Positions 52,857 through 62,272 of a stretch of DNA of 64,000 bases are shown in pieces (the stretch's first letter is position 1; each line of letters opens with the position of its first letter). The position numbers and the translations under genes are program-made. The DNA comes from Sphingomonadales bacterium (GTDB taxonomy: Bacteria; Pseudomonadota; Alphaproteobacteria; Sphingomonadales; Sphingomonadaceae): the NCBI GenBank assembly GCA_025352685.1, contig JANXSN010000106.1, forward strand, positions 1 to 64,000, in the 5' to 3' direction. Under the pieces are notes generated by a model. It was not told the origin of the DNA. It searched no databases and was given only the letters and a program-made list of their open reading frames with translations.

Positions 52857-54686
52857 ATGCGCCATGTGGTTCGGTTTGGTTTCGCCGCGGTTCTGGGGTT
52901 CGGGGCTGCGGGGTTTATCACGCCGAGTTTGGCGAAGCCGGCGCTCCCGTCGATTGCCAGCGCCCAAGATGTTCGGCTTACCGCATTTTTGGATCGCGAG
53001 TTTGCCCAAGAACTCAAACTTCGGCCCCAGTTGGCCACCCGCCTTGGCATCAAGGATGGCGAGGACAAACTGGATGATATCAGTGATGCGGCGGTATTTG
53101 CTCGCCTCGAATGGCGGCGCGCAAGCGTGGCCCGCATGAAGGCGCAATTCGACCGCAGCAAATTATCTTCTCCTGCCCAGGCGAATTATGACATCTGGGC
53201 GCTCGAACTGGACCGTGCAGAACTCAGTTATCGGTTCCGCAAATATCAGCCCCCCTTCTATTCGTTTCTCTATTCGCTCCATTCGGAGCTGCCGAACTTC
53301 CTGATCAACACCCATACCGTCCAAGATGTGTCCGACATGCATGCCTACAACGCCCGCATTAATGCCATATCAGCCGTTTTAGACACAGCGATTTCAAGGA
53401 GCCGGCAGTCCGACACCGAGGGCGTCCATGCGCCGAAATTCGAAATCGAACGTGTCATTGCCGGCAGCAAGTCGATCATCACTGGCGCGCCGTTTAACGA
53501 TGGTCCGGACTCACCGCTGTGGGCGGATGCAAAGGCGAAAGCCGGAAAACTCGTTTCCTCCGGCAAGAGTACACCAGCCGAGAGCGAAGCCTTGCTGTTG
53601 GCCACGCGTGCGGCCCTTCTTTCGATCAGGCCTGCTTACGATCGGGTCATTGCTTGGGCGCAGGGGGAGTTGCCGACAGCCCCGAGTGGGCGTGTCGGAG
53701 CGGTCTCGCTCCCGGCCGGCCTTGAGTGGTATGCGGCGGCGCTGAAAATCAACACCACGACCGACATGACCGCGGAACAGGTCCATCAGACAGGCCTCAA
53801 GGAAGTCGCACGGATCGAGGGAGAGCAGGATGCGCTCGCCCGCCAGGCCGGTTTCAAGGACCGTCAGGCCTACTACGCGGACCGTGCGCGTGTGTTTCCG
53901 CCTCTGCCGTGGACGGATGAGCGGCGCGCCGAATATTTGAAGACCGCCAACGAGGCCATTGCCCATACGCGCACGCTACTGCCCAAATACTTCGGTCTGC
54001 TCCCTCAATATCGTGTCGAAGTCGTGCGCGAGCCCATGTTTAGCGAAGTCGCGGGTGGGGCTGCCCACGCAGCAGGGCCCAGCCCTGACGGCGTCCGCGC
54101 AGGGCGCGTGTACGTTCATCTGGTCGGCGTGACCGGCGATCCAGCGGGAGTTTACGATCTGATGTGCCACGAAGGCATTCCGGGACACGTAATGCAAGGC
54201 GACATCCAGGTGCGGCAAGCCGGCGGCCCGAAGTTCCGTAAAGGGTATGGCTATGTGGCGTTCGCAGAGGGCTGGGGACTTTACAGCGAAGCGCTTTGCA
54301 AGGAGATGGGATCGTTCCCGGACGTCGCAGCAGATTTCATGCGTCTCGACGCCGAACTTTTCAGAGCCGCGCGCTTGGTGGTCGACACGGGCATTCATGC
54401 CAAAGGCTGGACCGAAGACCAGGCGGTAACCTTCATGATCGAGACGGGACGGGCCTCCCCCGATCAGGCCCGTTCGGAAGTGCGCCGATATATCACGCTG
54501 CCCGGCCAGGCGACTGGGTACAAGATTGGCATGATCAAGATCTTGGAATTGCGGCACAGGGCCGAGCGTGAGCTTGGAGCCAGGTTCGACATCAAGGGAT
54601 TCCATGACCTGCTAATCGGCTCTGGATCGATGCCACTCGCTGTCCTCGAGCGCCGCGTCGATGCTTGGATTGCCGAATGGAAATAG
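52857..54686 (+). CDS. DUF885 family exported metallopeptidase-like protein
   Basis: A 609-residue protein with signal peptide (MRHVVRFGFAAVLGFGAAGF, cut near SLAKP). The DUF885 hallmark is YDLMCHEGIPGHVMQGDIQV (about 435-454), where HEGIPGH is a thermolysin-type HExxH variant with two His and a Glu, followed by FAEGWGLYSEALCKEMGSF supplying a further Glu. DUF885 proteins are thought to be zinc peptidases, with some acting on dipeptides or oligopeptides; substrate unknown. Located in the periplasm. A short poly-purine GGGGAGAAG precedes the ATG. Confidence 0.88.
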   Translation: MRHVVRFGFAAVLGFGAAGFITPSLAKPALPSIASAQDVRLTAFLDREFAQELKLRPQLATRLGIKDGEDKLDDISDAAVFARLEWRRASVARMKAQFDRSKLSSPAQANYDIWALELDRAELSYRFRKYQPPFYSFLYSLHSELPNFLINTHTVQDVSDMHAYNARINAISAVLDTAISRSRQSDTEGVHAPKFEIERVIAGSKSIITGAPFNDGPDSPLWADAKAKAGKLVSSGKSTPAESEALLLATRAALLSIRPAYDRVIAWAQGELPTAPSGRVGAVSLPAGLEWYAAALKINTTTDMTAEQVHQTGLKEVARIEGEQDALARQAGFKDRQAYYADRARVFPPLPWTDERRAEYLKTANEAIAHTRTLLPKYFGLLPQYRVEVVREPMFSEVAGGAAHAAGPSPDGVRAGRVYVHLVGVTGDPAGVYDLMCHEGIPGHVMQGDIQVRQAGGPKFRKGYGYVAFAEGWGLYSEALCKEMGSFPDVAADFMRLDAELFRAARLVVDTGIHAKGWTEDQAVTFMIETGRASPDQARSEVRRYITLPGQATGYKIGMIKILELRHRAERELGARFDIKGFHDLLIGSGSMPLAVLERRVDAWIAEWK

Positions 54687-54920
54687 GTGCGCGCGGATCG
54701 ATAGCCTCGTCATTTGATGGCGACGATCACAAGCAGCGCGCTGCCCGCATCGCTCGTAGACCCCTGCTACAGCCGCGGCGTCATGCTGATAGTGTCTTGT
54801 AAAAAGCAGAACGAATGGATCGGCGGTCGTTCGAGCGTATGGTAAAAGGGGATCATGATCGTTGTTCTGGCATCTTCACTCGAACGCCGGTGAAACCAGG
54901 AGATAGATAGCTATTTGACG

Positions 54921-55823
54921 TCAAGACTTGTTCTTGCCGTGCTTATGCAGCCCCGCAGGCTTCGCGTCGATTACCGGTAGCGGTTGTGCAAAAGTGGGCA
55001 CACTGACGTCTGCCACCGCCAAGGCATCCATCTGCGTTCCCATTGCACGATCGAGGCGATCGATCCGCTCGACGGGAAGCGGGTGCGTCTTGTTCATCAG
55101 GGCAAATCCCTGATCTTCAGGCGCTGCGCTCAGGGTCTGGAGCACGCCGACCAGGCCAAAGGGCGAGTAGCCCGAGCGCGCTGCGATCACGACGCCCATA
55201 CGGTCGGCCTCAAACTCTTCGTTCTTGTTGAGCCCGTGTGTAAAGATGTCCTTGCCCGCATTGATGATCGCTGTCTTGACAACCGAGCCCACTGCGCCGC
55301 CGCTGTGGATGTAATCGCCAAATCCCGTAAGGGCCGAATTGCGCAGGCTCTGCTGGAGCGCAGCAAGGTGATCCCGGTGCACAACGTGCGCGATTTCATG
55401 GGCGAGCACGCCCGCGAGCTCTGACTCACTGCGCATTCTGTCGACCATCCCGCGCGTGATCAGTACATAGCCGCCGGGCATCGAAAACGCATTGACGTCG
55501 GCGGTGTTAACAATGCCGAATTTCCATGGGAGGTCGGGCCGCTCGCTGTGAAGCGCCAGCCACCGACCCACCCAATTGATGTAGCGCTGCTTGGCCCCAT
55601 CCTTGACCAGCGGTGCGACGCCGAGAATAATCCCGGCAAGGTCGCCTCCGAGCTTTATCTCCTCCGGCTCTGAAATCTTTCGGAACGAATCGCTCAGCTT
55701 CTTGGCATTCTGTGCACCTTTGATGAGACCGCCGATGTTGGGAAATTGGGCCAGTGCTTGAGTCGTCAGCGCCAACGCAGCGCATGTCGCGAGCACACTG
55801 CGGACGAGGCGGCGCGCCGTCAC
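54921..55823 (-). CDS. M48-family zinc metalloprotease, exported
   Basis: A 300-residue protease with signal peptide (VLATCAALALTTQALAQFPN, about residues 11-30). The zinc motif HEIAHVVHRDH (about 138-148) and third ligand Glu in EEFEADRMGVVIAAR (about 200-214) are intact. The YVLITRGMVDRMRSESELAG segment is typical of M48 loci (BepA/LoiP-like). It is the last gene of an operon with an SH3-domain protein (4-base overlap) and an adenylate cyclase. Expected role: quality control of periplasmic or outer-membrane proteins. Confidence 0.9.
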   Translation of the reverse strand: MTARRLVRSVLATCAALALTTQALAQFPNIGGLIKGAQNAKKLSDSFRKISEPEEIKLGGDLAGIILGVAPLVKDGAKQRYINWVGRWLALHSERPDLPWKFGIVNTADVNAFSMPGGYVLITRGMVDRMRSESELAGVLAHEIAHVVHRDHLAALQQSLRNSALTGFGDYIHSGGAVGSVVKTAIINAGKDIFTHGLNKNEEFEADRMGVVIAARSGYSPFGLVGVLQTLSAAPEDQGFALMNKTHPLPVERIDRLDRAMGTQMDALAVADVSVPTFAQPLPVIDAKPAGLHKHGKNKS

Positions 55824-56341
55824 TTGCTGCCCTTTTTATCAAGATAATCGACACTTCGTTCCTTGAGGTTGTTCCGTGCGGCGTTAGCCCGAGCATCCGA
55901 GGCCTCGACACCTAAAGTTTCGAGCAGGGCCAGCTCGACGTAATTCGTTGTTGCGTTCCTGATGTCCTCCTCGTCCATTCCCTTGACGCCCGTCGTCACG
56001 GTGCGGCCAGAGCTACCTGTCCGAAGAAGCGACGCTAAGCCGTTCGGCCTGACAGGTTGTCCCTTTGCCGGGCGCGCAAGTCCCGCCGTCGGCTCCAGGC
56101 GAATATTGAGCAGGCGGACCCAGCCGCTTTTGCCAGCCACTTGCACATTCGCCCACGCACCACGGCGTTCGACGACAGTTACTTGTTCGGCGGGAGCGAC
56201 CTTGCCCGCATTCGCAGCATCGATAAACGGTTGCGCCAATAGGTCGCCGGCGCGGATGATCTGCCCTTTCTCGGCAGCTTCGACACCGACGGCGCGAAGC
56301 AGCAGCAGGGTGAACAGCGCAAGTTTCCACGATCTTCGCAA
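55820..56341 (-). CDS. Exported bacterial SH3-like domain protein
   Basis: A 173-residue protein with signal peptide MRRSWKLALFTLLLLRAVGV (cut near EAAE). An SH3b-like domain spans about 25-85 (GKVAPAEQVTVVERRGAWAN, VQVAGKSGWVRLLNIRLEP), which in bacteria binds peptidoglycan or proteins. The C-terminal half has VKGMDEEDIRNATTNYVELA, a conserved helical segment found in proteins encoded beside M48 proteases. Between the cyclase (17 bases upstream) and the M48 protease (4-base overlap). Confidence 0.78.
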   Translation of the reverse strand: MRRSWKLALFTLLLLRAVGVEAAEKGQIIRAGDLLAQPFIDAANAGKVAPAEQVTVVERRGAWANVQVAGKSGWVRLLNIRLEPTAGLARPAKGQPVRPNGLASLLRTGSSGRTVTTGVKGMDEEDIRNATTNYVELALLETLGVEASDARANAARNNLKERSVDYLDKKGSK

Positions 56342-56358
56342 TGCCCCGATTACTCCCG

Positions 56359-58221
56359 TCAGACTACAGCGATATCATCTTTCGTGACTGGCTCAAAGAG
56401 GCGCACAGGCATCTCGCGTCCTTTGACGTGATGCGAGCCGCAATCGCGCCAGTTGTAGAGATCACCCACTGCATCGCGCGTCGCCTCCGATACCAAAATC
56501 CGACCGATTCCTTTCGTCATGCCTTCGATCCGGCTGGCGAGGTTTACCGTGTCACCAATAGCAGTGTAGTCGAGGCGATCGTTCGACCCGATGAAGCCCA
56601 CAACCGCGCGGCCGGTATGGATGCCGATTCCGATCTCCAGGTTTTCGCCGAGCGTTCCCAGGTTGAAGCGCATTTCCATGAGCGCGGTCGACATGTCGAT
56701 CGCCGCCGCCACTGCCAATCGTGCATGGTCGGCATGCGATACGGGCGCGCCCCAGAACGCCATGATGGCATCGCCAATAAACTTGTCGAGCGTGCCACCG
56801 TGCCGGAAAATGACCTCGACTTGATTCGAGAAATAGGTGTTGAGCATCTTGACCACGTCTTCAGCCGGGGCGAGTTCGGACAGCGCCGTAAACCCGCGAA
56901 TGTCGGAGAACATCACTGTTACCTCGCGGGACACCGCACTTGCCTTGTGGTCGATGTCGCCACGCTCGATGAGGTCGGCCACGACGCGCGGGTCAAGGAA
57001 GCGTTTGAACATTACTGAGGTGCGAAGCCTCTGCGTCCGTTCGTTCAGATAGGCGACGGCGCTTGCAGTTAAATAAAACGTCCAGCCAAAGGCCAGTGGC
57101 GCAAATACGGGCACGAATGTACCGTTTGTGAGCGCTATCCACGCGCTGCCGATCACGACAGCAGTAATCCCCAACAACGCATAGCCCAGCCTGTTCGCAC
57201 TGATATTGCGTGCCAGCGCGACGGATATCAGCGCGATTATCGCGAGTGCCAACGGCACCATCGACGACCGCTTTACCTCGCGTAGCCAGTCCCCGCGATC
57301 AACATTATCGATTGCCGTCGCAAGCGCTTCGACCCCCGGATAGGTACTGCCCAGAGGCGTCACCCTAAGGTCCATAAGGCCTGGTGCTGAGGTCCCGACA
57401 AGCACAATCTTATTCTTGAACTCGTCGGCTGCGCGCAGCCGCTTTTGCCGCAAACTGTCAAGGTAGATGTCGGCGTAAGACACATGCGTCCATTTGGCGC
57501 GCCAGTTTAGCAGCACTTGCGCCTTACCCGGGACCGGCCGACCAAGATCCATCATCATCCGCGCAACCAACGACGCGAAGCGCCAACCGCTGCGATCCCG
57601 GTACAGCGTATGGTGGCGGCCGACGCCGTCACTATCGCTGGTGAAGTTGATCAGTCCGCCCCGCATGGCGTCTGGCTGCGACGCAACCACGAGCGGGAGC
57701 ATCAGTGGTACGCGAACATCCTTTGGCGGCATCGTCAGCGCCAGCGCTTTCACGCTCGTGGGCATTCGACTTACCCATGCGCCTTGCCCGTCGGCATTGA
57801 GTGTCATTGCCAACCAAACGTTGCGATGTCGCGCGACTGCCTCGGCAAAGGCTGCATCGTGCTCAGGACGATAGACGTCGAGTTCGTTGAAGAGCACATC
57901 AAAGGCGATGCCGCGCGGCGCCTGCTTGGCAATATGGTCGATGAGTTCACCATGCACCGAGCGCGGCCAAGGCCAGCTGCCCGCCAAATCGTTCATCATC
58001 TCGAGCGAACGCTGATCGATGTCGACGATGACGATCCGGTCCGATACCGACCGCCGCCGTGCATTGAGTTGAAGCATCAGGTCGCCCGCGCGCTGATCGA
58101 CGATCCTGCTGAGGCCGAGGAAGCGATAGTCGACAAGCACGAGTGCGCTAAACACGAGTGCGAGCGCCAGCCAGCGCCGTCCCTTCAGTCGCCGCACCAC
58201 CTGTTGGACGAAGCTCCACAT
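56359..58221 (-). CDS. CHASE2-domain class III adenylate/guanylate cyclase
   Basis: A 620-residue membrane signalling enzyme. An N-terminal helix (about 15-33) leads to an extracytoplasmic CHASE2 sensor (about 35-325, IVIVDIDQRSLEMMNDLAGS, FDVLFNE); three helices (about 330-400) follow; the catalytic domain begins REVTVMFSDIRGFTALSELA (about 450), with metal Asp residues in FSDIRGF and FIGDAIMAFWG and the transition-state Asn/Arg in GDTVNLASRIEG. All catalytic residues expected for cAMP or cGMP synthesis are present. The ATG at 58219-58221 (MWSFVQQVVRRL) is chosen over 58335. First gene of the operon with the SH3 protein and M48 protease. Confidence 0.9.
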   Translation of the reverse strand: MWSFVQQVVRRLKGRRWLALALVFSALVLVDYRFLGLSRIVDQRAGDLMLQLNARRRSVSDRIVIVDIDQRSLEMMNDLAGSWPWPRSVHGELIDHIAKQAPRGIAFDVLFNELDVYRPEHDAAFAEAVARHRNVWLAMTLNADGQGAWVSRMPTSVKALALTMPPKDVRVPLMLPLVVASQPDAMRGGLINFTSDSDGVGRHHTLYRDRSGWRFASLVARMMMDLGRPVPGKAQVLLNWRAKWTHVSYADIYLDSLRQKRLRAADEFKNKIVLVGTSAPGLMDLRVTPLGSTYPGVEALATAIDNVDRGDWLREVKRSSMVPLALAIIALISVALARNISANRLGYALLGITAVVIGSAWIALTNGTFVPVFAPLAFGWTFYLTASAVAYLNERTQRLRTSVMFKRFLDPRVVADLIERGDIDHKASAVSREVTVMFSDIRGFTALSELAPAEDVVKMLNTYFSNQVEVIFRHGGTLDKFIGDAIMAFWGAPVSHADHARLAVAAAIDMSTALMEMRFNLGTLGENLEIGIGIHTGRAVVGFIGSNDRLDYTAIGDTVNLASRIEGMTKGIGRILVSEATRDAVGDLYNWRDCGSHHVKGREMPVRLFEPVTKDDIAVV

Positions 58222-58569
58222 CACGCGCAATCTTGACGGAGGTTTGGTAACGACGCAAATCGCTGTGCGGGCGTAAGCTGGCCGATCTTGCTCGCACGGT
58301 CGCAGCAGGCGGAGGCCGCGAAATGCGGACCGCATGGTTCACATTCAACCTTCACGGCCGCACCGCCGACGTGACTTTGTCATCGTGGAACACAGCCAAC
58401 CATGGCGCGCGTGGCTGCAGACTCTCCCATTTCGACTGCCTTGATCAATCTGCCGGTCGGGATATCTTTGCTCATGAACCCTTCGACAAACTTAACTTTA
58501 CGCCCCATTCGACAACGTCTTCCAATACGCTAATGCCGCGTGGATGCTGCCCCACATCCAGACCCCGAC
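58222..58569. other. Divergent promoter region between cyclase operon and divL
   Basis: About 350 bases with no recognisable gene. It must hold promoters for both the minus-strand cyclase operon and the plus-strand divL cluster. No clear CtrA-box (TTAA-N7-TTAA) was found by eye. Confidence 0.4.
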
Positions 58570-60855
58570 ATGCTGACACTCTCGATCGGTGCTGCCGCGC
58601 TGGCCGGTGTCGTCTTGGCGCTGTGGCTTGGCGCAGGCGCCTGGGCCGTGATTACTGGCCTTTCGCTGCGCAAGAAGGCAGCATTTGCCGAGATGCAGGC
58701 GGATCGGTTGGCGGCGTTGCTGGAAACGGCACCCGCGCTCCCCGTGGTCGTGCGGCCCGATGGGCGCGTGGAAGCACCCGCGCGACTGGGACAATGGTTG
58801 GGTCTGCCCAAGACACCCAGTTTCATTATTGATTTTGCTGGGCGCGATGTCGGCCTGACCGATGCCGATACTGCTGAGCTTGGCCGGGATGTGGCTGCTG
58901 CACAGCGGACAGCAGCACGCTTTGTGCGCGCCGTGAGGGCGGCGGGGTCAGAACGGACGCTGCTCCTTCGCGGTGGTCCTGCCCCGACGACGCTCGGTGT
59001 TGCGGGCAGCGTAATTTTCTGGGTGTTTGATGCCACCGAAAGTCAAGCGGAGATCGGTCAGCTCGCGAGCGAAGTCGACCGACTGACCCGCGCGTTCGAG
59101 GCCTTGTCCTTGTTGATCGAGGCCGCTCCTATTCCCATGTGGCATCGCGGCCCCGACCTGCGCTTAACCTTGGTCAACCGCTCCTATGTTGAAGCAGTCG
59201 ACGGGACCAGTGCCGAGGACGTGGTCGGGCGCGGGCTTGAACTGGTCGAGTCGGTCGGCGGCGTCACGCCGATCACCGCAGCCGATATGGCACGAAATGG
59301 CGGGGCTGCCGTCAGTCGCGACGTTCCCGCAACGATCGGAGGAAAGCGCCGCTCAGTTCGGGTCGTGGACGTGCCTCTCGGTGAATCAGGCGTTGCTGGT
59401 TACGCGCTCGACAACGACGAGCTCGACCGCGCACGGGCTGAGCTTCGAAGGTTTGGCGAGGCTCAGCGCGACACGCTCGATCGACTCTCCGCGGGCGTGG
59501 TGCAGTTCGGCGCCGATCGGGCGATGACGTTTTGCAACACGCCGTTCCAGGCCATTTTTGCGATGAAGCCCGAATGGCTGTCCGATCGGCCCGAATTCGA
59601 CCGCGTGCTCGACCGCATGCGGGAAGCCGGGCGGGCGCCTGAAATGCGCGATTTCCCGGCCTGGAAGGCGGACCGACGCGCGTGGTTCAACTCGGGACAA
59701 GGCACCGAAGAGATATGGCTCTTGCCCGACGGCACCCATTTGCGCGTCGTCGCTCAGCCGGTTCCCGACGGCGGATTGCTTGTCGTGTTCGAAGATCAGA
59801 CTGAGCAATTGCAGCTGGCAACGGCGCGCGATACGTTGCTCCGGGTACGCACCGCAACGTTTGACAATTTGTTCGAAGCGGTAGGCGTGTTCGCGGCGGA
59901 CGGGCGGCTCAATTTGTGGAATACACGATTCCGTGAGGTCTGGGGTTTCGAAGAGAGCCTGCTTTCGCGCCACCCGCGCGTCGATACACTCGCCGAGGCG
60001 GCGGCAGGGACGCTGACGACCCCAGCCCGCGCCGCGTTAATCCGCGATGTCGTACGCGCAGCGACGGTCGACCGCACCTCACGTTCGGGTCGCGTCGCAA
60101 TGAAGGACGGGCGACATTTCGAATTTGCTGCTGTTCCCCTGCCTGACGGGAATGCGCTGTTCACCATGCTCGATGTGACCGACAGTCGACGGGTAGAACG
60201 CGTGCTGCGTGACCGGGCCGAAGCGTTCGAGGCGGCGGACAAGGTGAAGACGGCGTTCGTCGCAAACATGAGTTACGAGCTGCGCACGCCGCTGACGTCT
60301 ATCGGCGGTTTTGCAGAAATGATGGCCAAGGGCTACGCGGGCGAGCTGAGCGGCGAGGCCAAGGCCTATGTTGACGCCATTCTGGAATCGGTCGGAAAAC
60401 TCGGGTCATTGGTCGACGAGACGTTGCAACTGACACAAACCGAGGCTGGACTTGCAGCAGTCGACCGAGAGACGGTCGATCTGTTGCAGATGCTCGATCG
60501 TGCTGTCGCTTCGAATGAGGAAGCTGCGCTTGTCAAAGACATCGATTTCGCCACCGATCTGCACGTATCGATCGGGCGGGTCGAGGGCGATGCGCGTCGG
60601 CTGTGTGAAGCGGTGGAGAAACTGCTGGGGAATGCAATTGCACAGACCCCCGCCAAGGGCCGCGTTCTGCTTCACGCGAGCGGGACTACGGAGGGCGCGT
60701 TGATTGTGGTGTCGGACAATGGGCCGGGCGATGAAGCGGGAGGTAGTGGGACGATTACTTCGGCACGCGAGTCGATCAAGGTGCACGGCGGCGCGCTGTC
60801 TGTGATGGCCAAGGCGGGGCAGGGAACGCTTGTGCGGATTGATTTGCCGCGATGA
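58570..60855 (+). CDS. divL: DivL-type tyrosine-box kinase homologue, cell-cycle regulator
   Basis: A 761-residue protein. N-terminal helix (about 3-25), several PAS-like regions (about 170-280, 310-420, 440-540), then a DHp domain with FVANMSYELRTPLTSIGGF: the phospho-accepting His of the H box is Tyr (about residue 569), exactly as in Caulobacter DivL (Tyr550). DivL binds DivK-P and blocks or allows CckA kinase activity towards CtrA. The catalytic domain is unusual: N box EKLLGNAIAQTP and G1 DNGPG exist, but the ATP lid/F box is gone and G2 is GSGTI. An alternative GTG start at 58540 adds 10 residues. Synteny divL-tsaE-amgK-murU-addB supports the call. Confidence 0.87.
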   Translation: MLTLSIGAAALAGVVLALWLGAGAWAVITGLSLRKKAAFAEMQADRLAALLETAPALPVVVRPDGRVEAPARLGQWLGLPKTPSFIIDFAGRDVGLTDADTAELGRDVAAAQRTAARFVRAVRAAGSERTLLLRGGPAPTTLGVAGSVIFWVFDATESQAEIGQLASEVDRLTRAFEALSLLIEAAPIPMWHRGPDLRLTLVNRSYVEAVDGTSAEDVVGRGLELVESVGGVTPITAADMARNGGAAVSRDVPATIGGKRRSVRVVDVPLGESGVAGYALDNDELDRARAELRRFGEAQRDTLDRLSAGVVQFGADRAMTFCNTPFQAIFAMKPEWLSDRPEFDRVLDRMREAGRAPEMRDFPAWKADRRAWFNSGQGTEEIWLLPDGTHLRVVAQPVPDGGLLVVFEDQTEQLQLATARDTLLRVRTATFDNLFEAVGVFAADGRLNLWNTRFREVWGFEESLLSRHPRVDTLAEAAAGTLTTPARAALIRDVVRAATVDRTSRSGRVAMKDGRHFEFAAVPLPDGNALFTMLDVTDSRRVERVLRDRAEAFEAADKVKTAFVANMSYELRTPLTSIGGFAEMMAKGYAGELSGEAKAYVDAILESVGKLGSLVDETLQLTQTEAGLAAVDRETVDLLQMLDRAVASNEEAALVKDIDFATDLHVSIGRVEGDARRLCEAVEKLLGNAIAQTPAKGRVLLHASGTTEGALIVVSDNGPGDEAGGSGTITSARESIKVHGGALSVMAKAGQGTLVRIDLPR

Positions 60856-61298
60856 TTGTATTGCAATCTCCAGAGGAATCTCTGGCGTTCGGAGCGAAGC
60901 TCGGCGCTGTGTTACGGACTGCTGACGTGGTCGCACTGTCGGGCCCTCTGGGAGCGGGCAAAACTTTAGTGACAAAGGGGATTTTAATGGGCCTCGGCTA
61001 CGACGGGGACGTCCCAAGTCCCAGTTTTCCTCTCATGATTCCCTATGAGCCGCCTGCCGTCAGCGTCCCTCTTACCCATATCGACCTCTACCGCATCCAC
61101 GACTCTGCCGGGCTAACCGAACTCGGGCTCGCCGACGCCCGGGCAGAAAGTGCCCTGGTGGTCGAGTGGCCGGACCGCCTCGTCAACGAGGGCTGGAAGG
61201 ACATGCTCCTCCTTTTTTTCGAGATCATGTCTAACACTTCGCGTGTCTTGACAGCGCAGGTGCCTCCAGCCTGGGAAAGCCGATGGCCGCTGAGATGA
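60852..61298 (+). CDS. tsaE: TsaE, ATPase for tRNA threonylcarbamoyladenosine synthesis
   Basis: A 148-residue P-loop protein needed with TsaB, TsaC and TsaD for the t6A37 modification of ANN-decoding tRNAs. Walker A GPLGAGKTLVTKG (about 31-43), the motif VPSPSFPLM and HIDLYRIHD with the catalytic Asp (about 77), and VVEWPDRL. It overlaps divL by 4 bases and amgK by 16, so it is co-translated with them. Confidence 0.93.
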   Translation: MIVLQSPEESLAFGAKLGAVLRTADVVALSGPLGAGKTLVTKGILMGLGYDGDVPSPSFPLMIPYEPPAVSVPLTHIDLYRIHDSAGLTELGLADARAESALVVEWPDRLVNEGWKDMLLLFFEIMSNTSRVLTAQVPPAWESRWPLR

Positions 61299-62272
61299 CT
61301 CCGCCCGCCGCGGCGCCCGCTTTCCTTACCTCTGCTGGGTGGGGAAACGCGCGCATCGAGCCGCTCGCGGGCGATGCGTCGTTTCGCCGATATTTTCGCG
61401 TTATCGACGCCGGTCGTCGCGCCGTGCTGATGGATGCGCCGCCGCCGCACGAGGATCCTCGTGCTTTCCTGCGCATTGCGCGGCATTTGTGCGCACAAGG
61501 CTTTGCCGCGCCCAAGATCCTCGCGGAAGATCTCAATGCCGGGCTCGTTCTGCTCGAAGACTTCGGTGACGCGCGGATGCGCGAAATGGTCGACGCAGGC
61601 GATGTCGATGAGGCCGCTACCTATGCTGCGACTATTGCACTCTTGGCAGAGCTCCACCGTCATCCGCCTGCAGCCGTACCTCCCTATTCGCGTGCCGAGC
61701 TGCATCGCGAGGCTGGATTGTTCACTGAATGGTATTGCCCTGCGGCGGGTCTCAAAGTCGACGCAGAGACATATCATGCCGCGTGGAACATCGTCTTCGA
61801 CCGGATCGGAGACGCGGCATCGGTAACAGTGCTGCGCGACTACCACGCCGAGAATATCATGCTGCGCGCCGGACGGGACGGATACGCGCATCTCGGGTTG
61901 CTCGATTTTCAGGACGCGCTCGTCGGCCACCCGGCTTATGATCTGGTTTCAATGCTGCAGGACGCGCGGCGCGATGTCCCGCCTGCGATCGAAACAGCGA
62001 TGCTCGTCGAGTACCAACGCATTGCCTGTCCTGGCCCTGACTTCGCTGCGAGCTACGCAATCTTTGGTGGCCAGCGAAACGCCAAGATTCTGGGTATCTT
62101 TACGCGCCTGTGGCAGCGCGACGGGAAGCCGCGCTACCTCGACTTTTTGCCGCGCGTTTGGGGCTATCTTGAGCGCGATCTCGCCCACCCCGCTCTTGCC
62201 GAGGTGCTGGCGTGGTTCGACACAAACATCCCGGCCAACAAACGCAACGACTGTCTGAAGGTTTCTGCATGA
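61283..62272 (+). CDS. amgK: AmgK, anomeric MurNAc/GlcNAc kinase
   Basis: A 329-residue kinase of the aminoglycoside-phosphotransferase fold, phosphorylating the anomeric position of MurNAc or GlcNAc in peptidoglycan recycling. Key motifs: nucleotide region GDASFRRYFRV (about 30-40), Brenner motif VLRDYHAENIMLR (about 186-198, with catalytic Asp and Asn) and GLLDFQDALVGHPAYDLVSM (Asp for Mg). The adjacent murU gives the linked pathway, which makes fosfomycin less effective in Pseudomonas. Confidence 0.9.
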   Translation: MAAEMTPPAAAPAFLTSAGWGNARIEPLAGDASFRRYFRVIDAGRRAVLMDAPPPHEDPRAFLRIARHLCAQGFAAPKILAEDLNAGLVLLEDFGDARMREMVDAGDVDEAATYAATIALLAELHRHPPAAVPPYSRAELHREAGLFTEWYCPAAGLKVDAETYHAAWNIVFDRIGDAASVTVLRDYHAENIMLRAGRDGYAHLGLLDFQDALVGHPAYDLVSMLQDARRDVPPAIETAMLVEYQRIACPGPDFAASYAIFGGQRNAKILGIFTRLWQRDGKPRYLDFLPRVWGYLERDLAHPALAEVLAWFDTNIPANKRNDCLKVSA

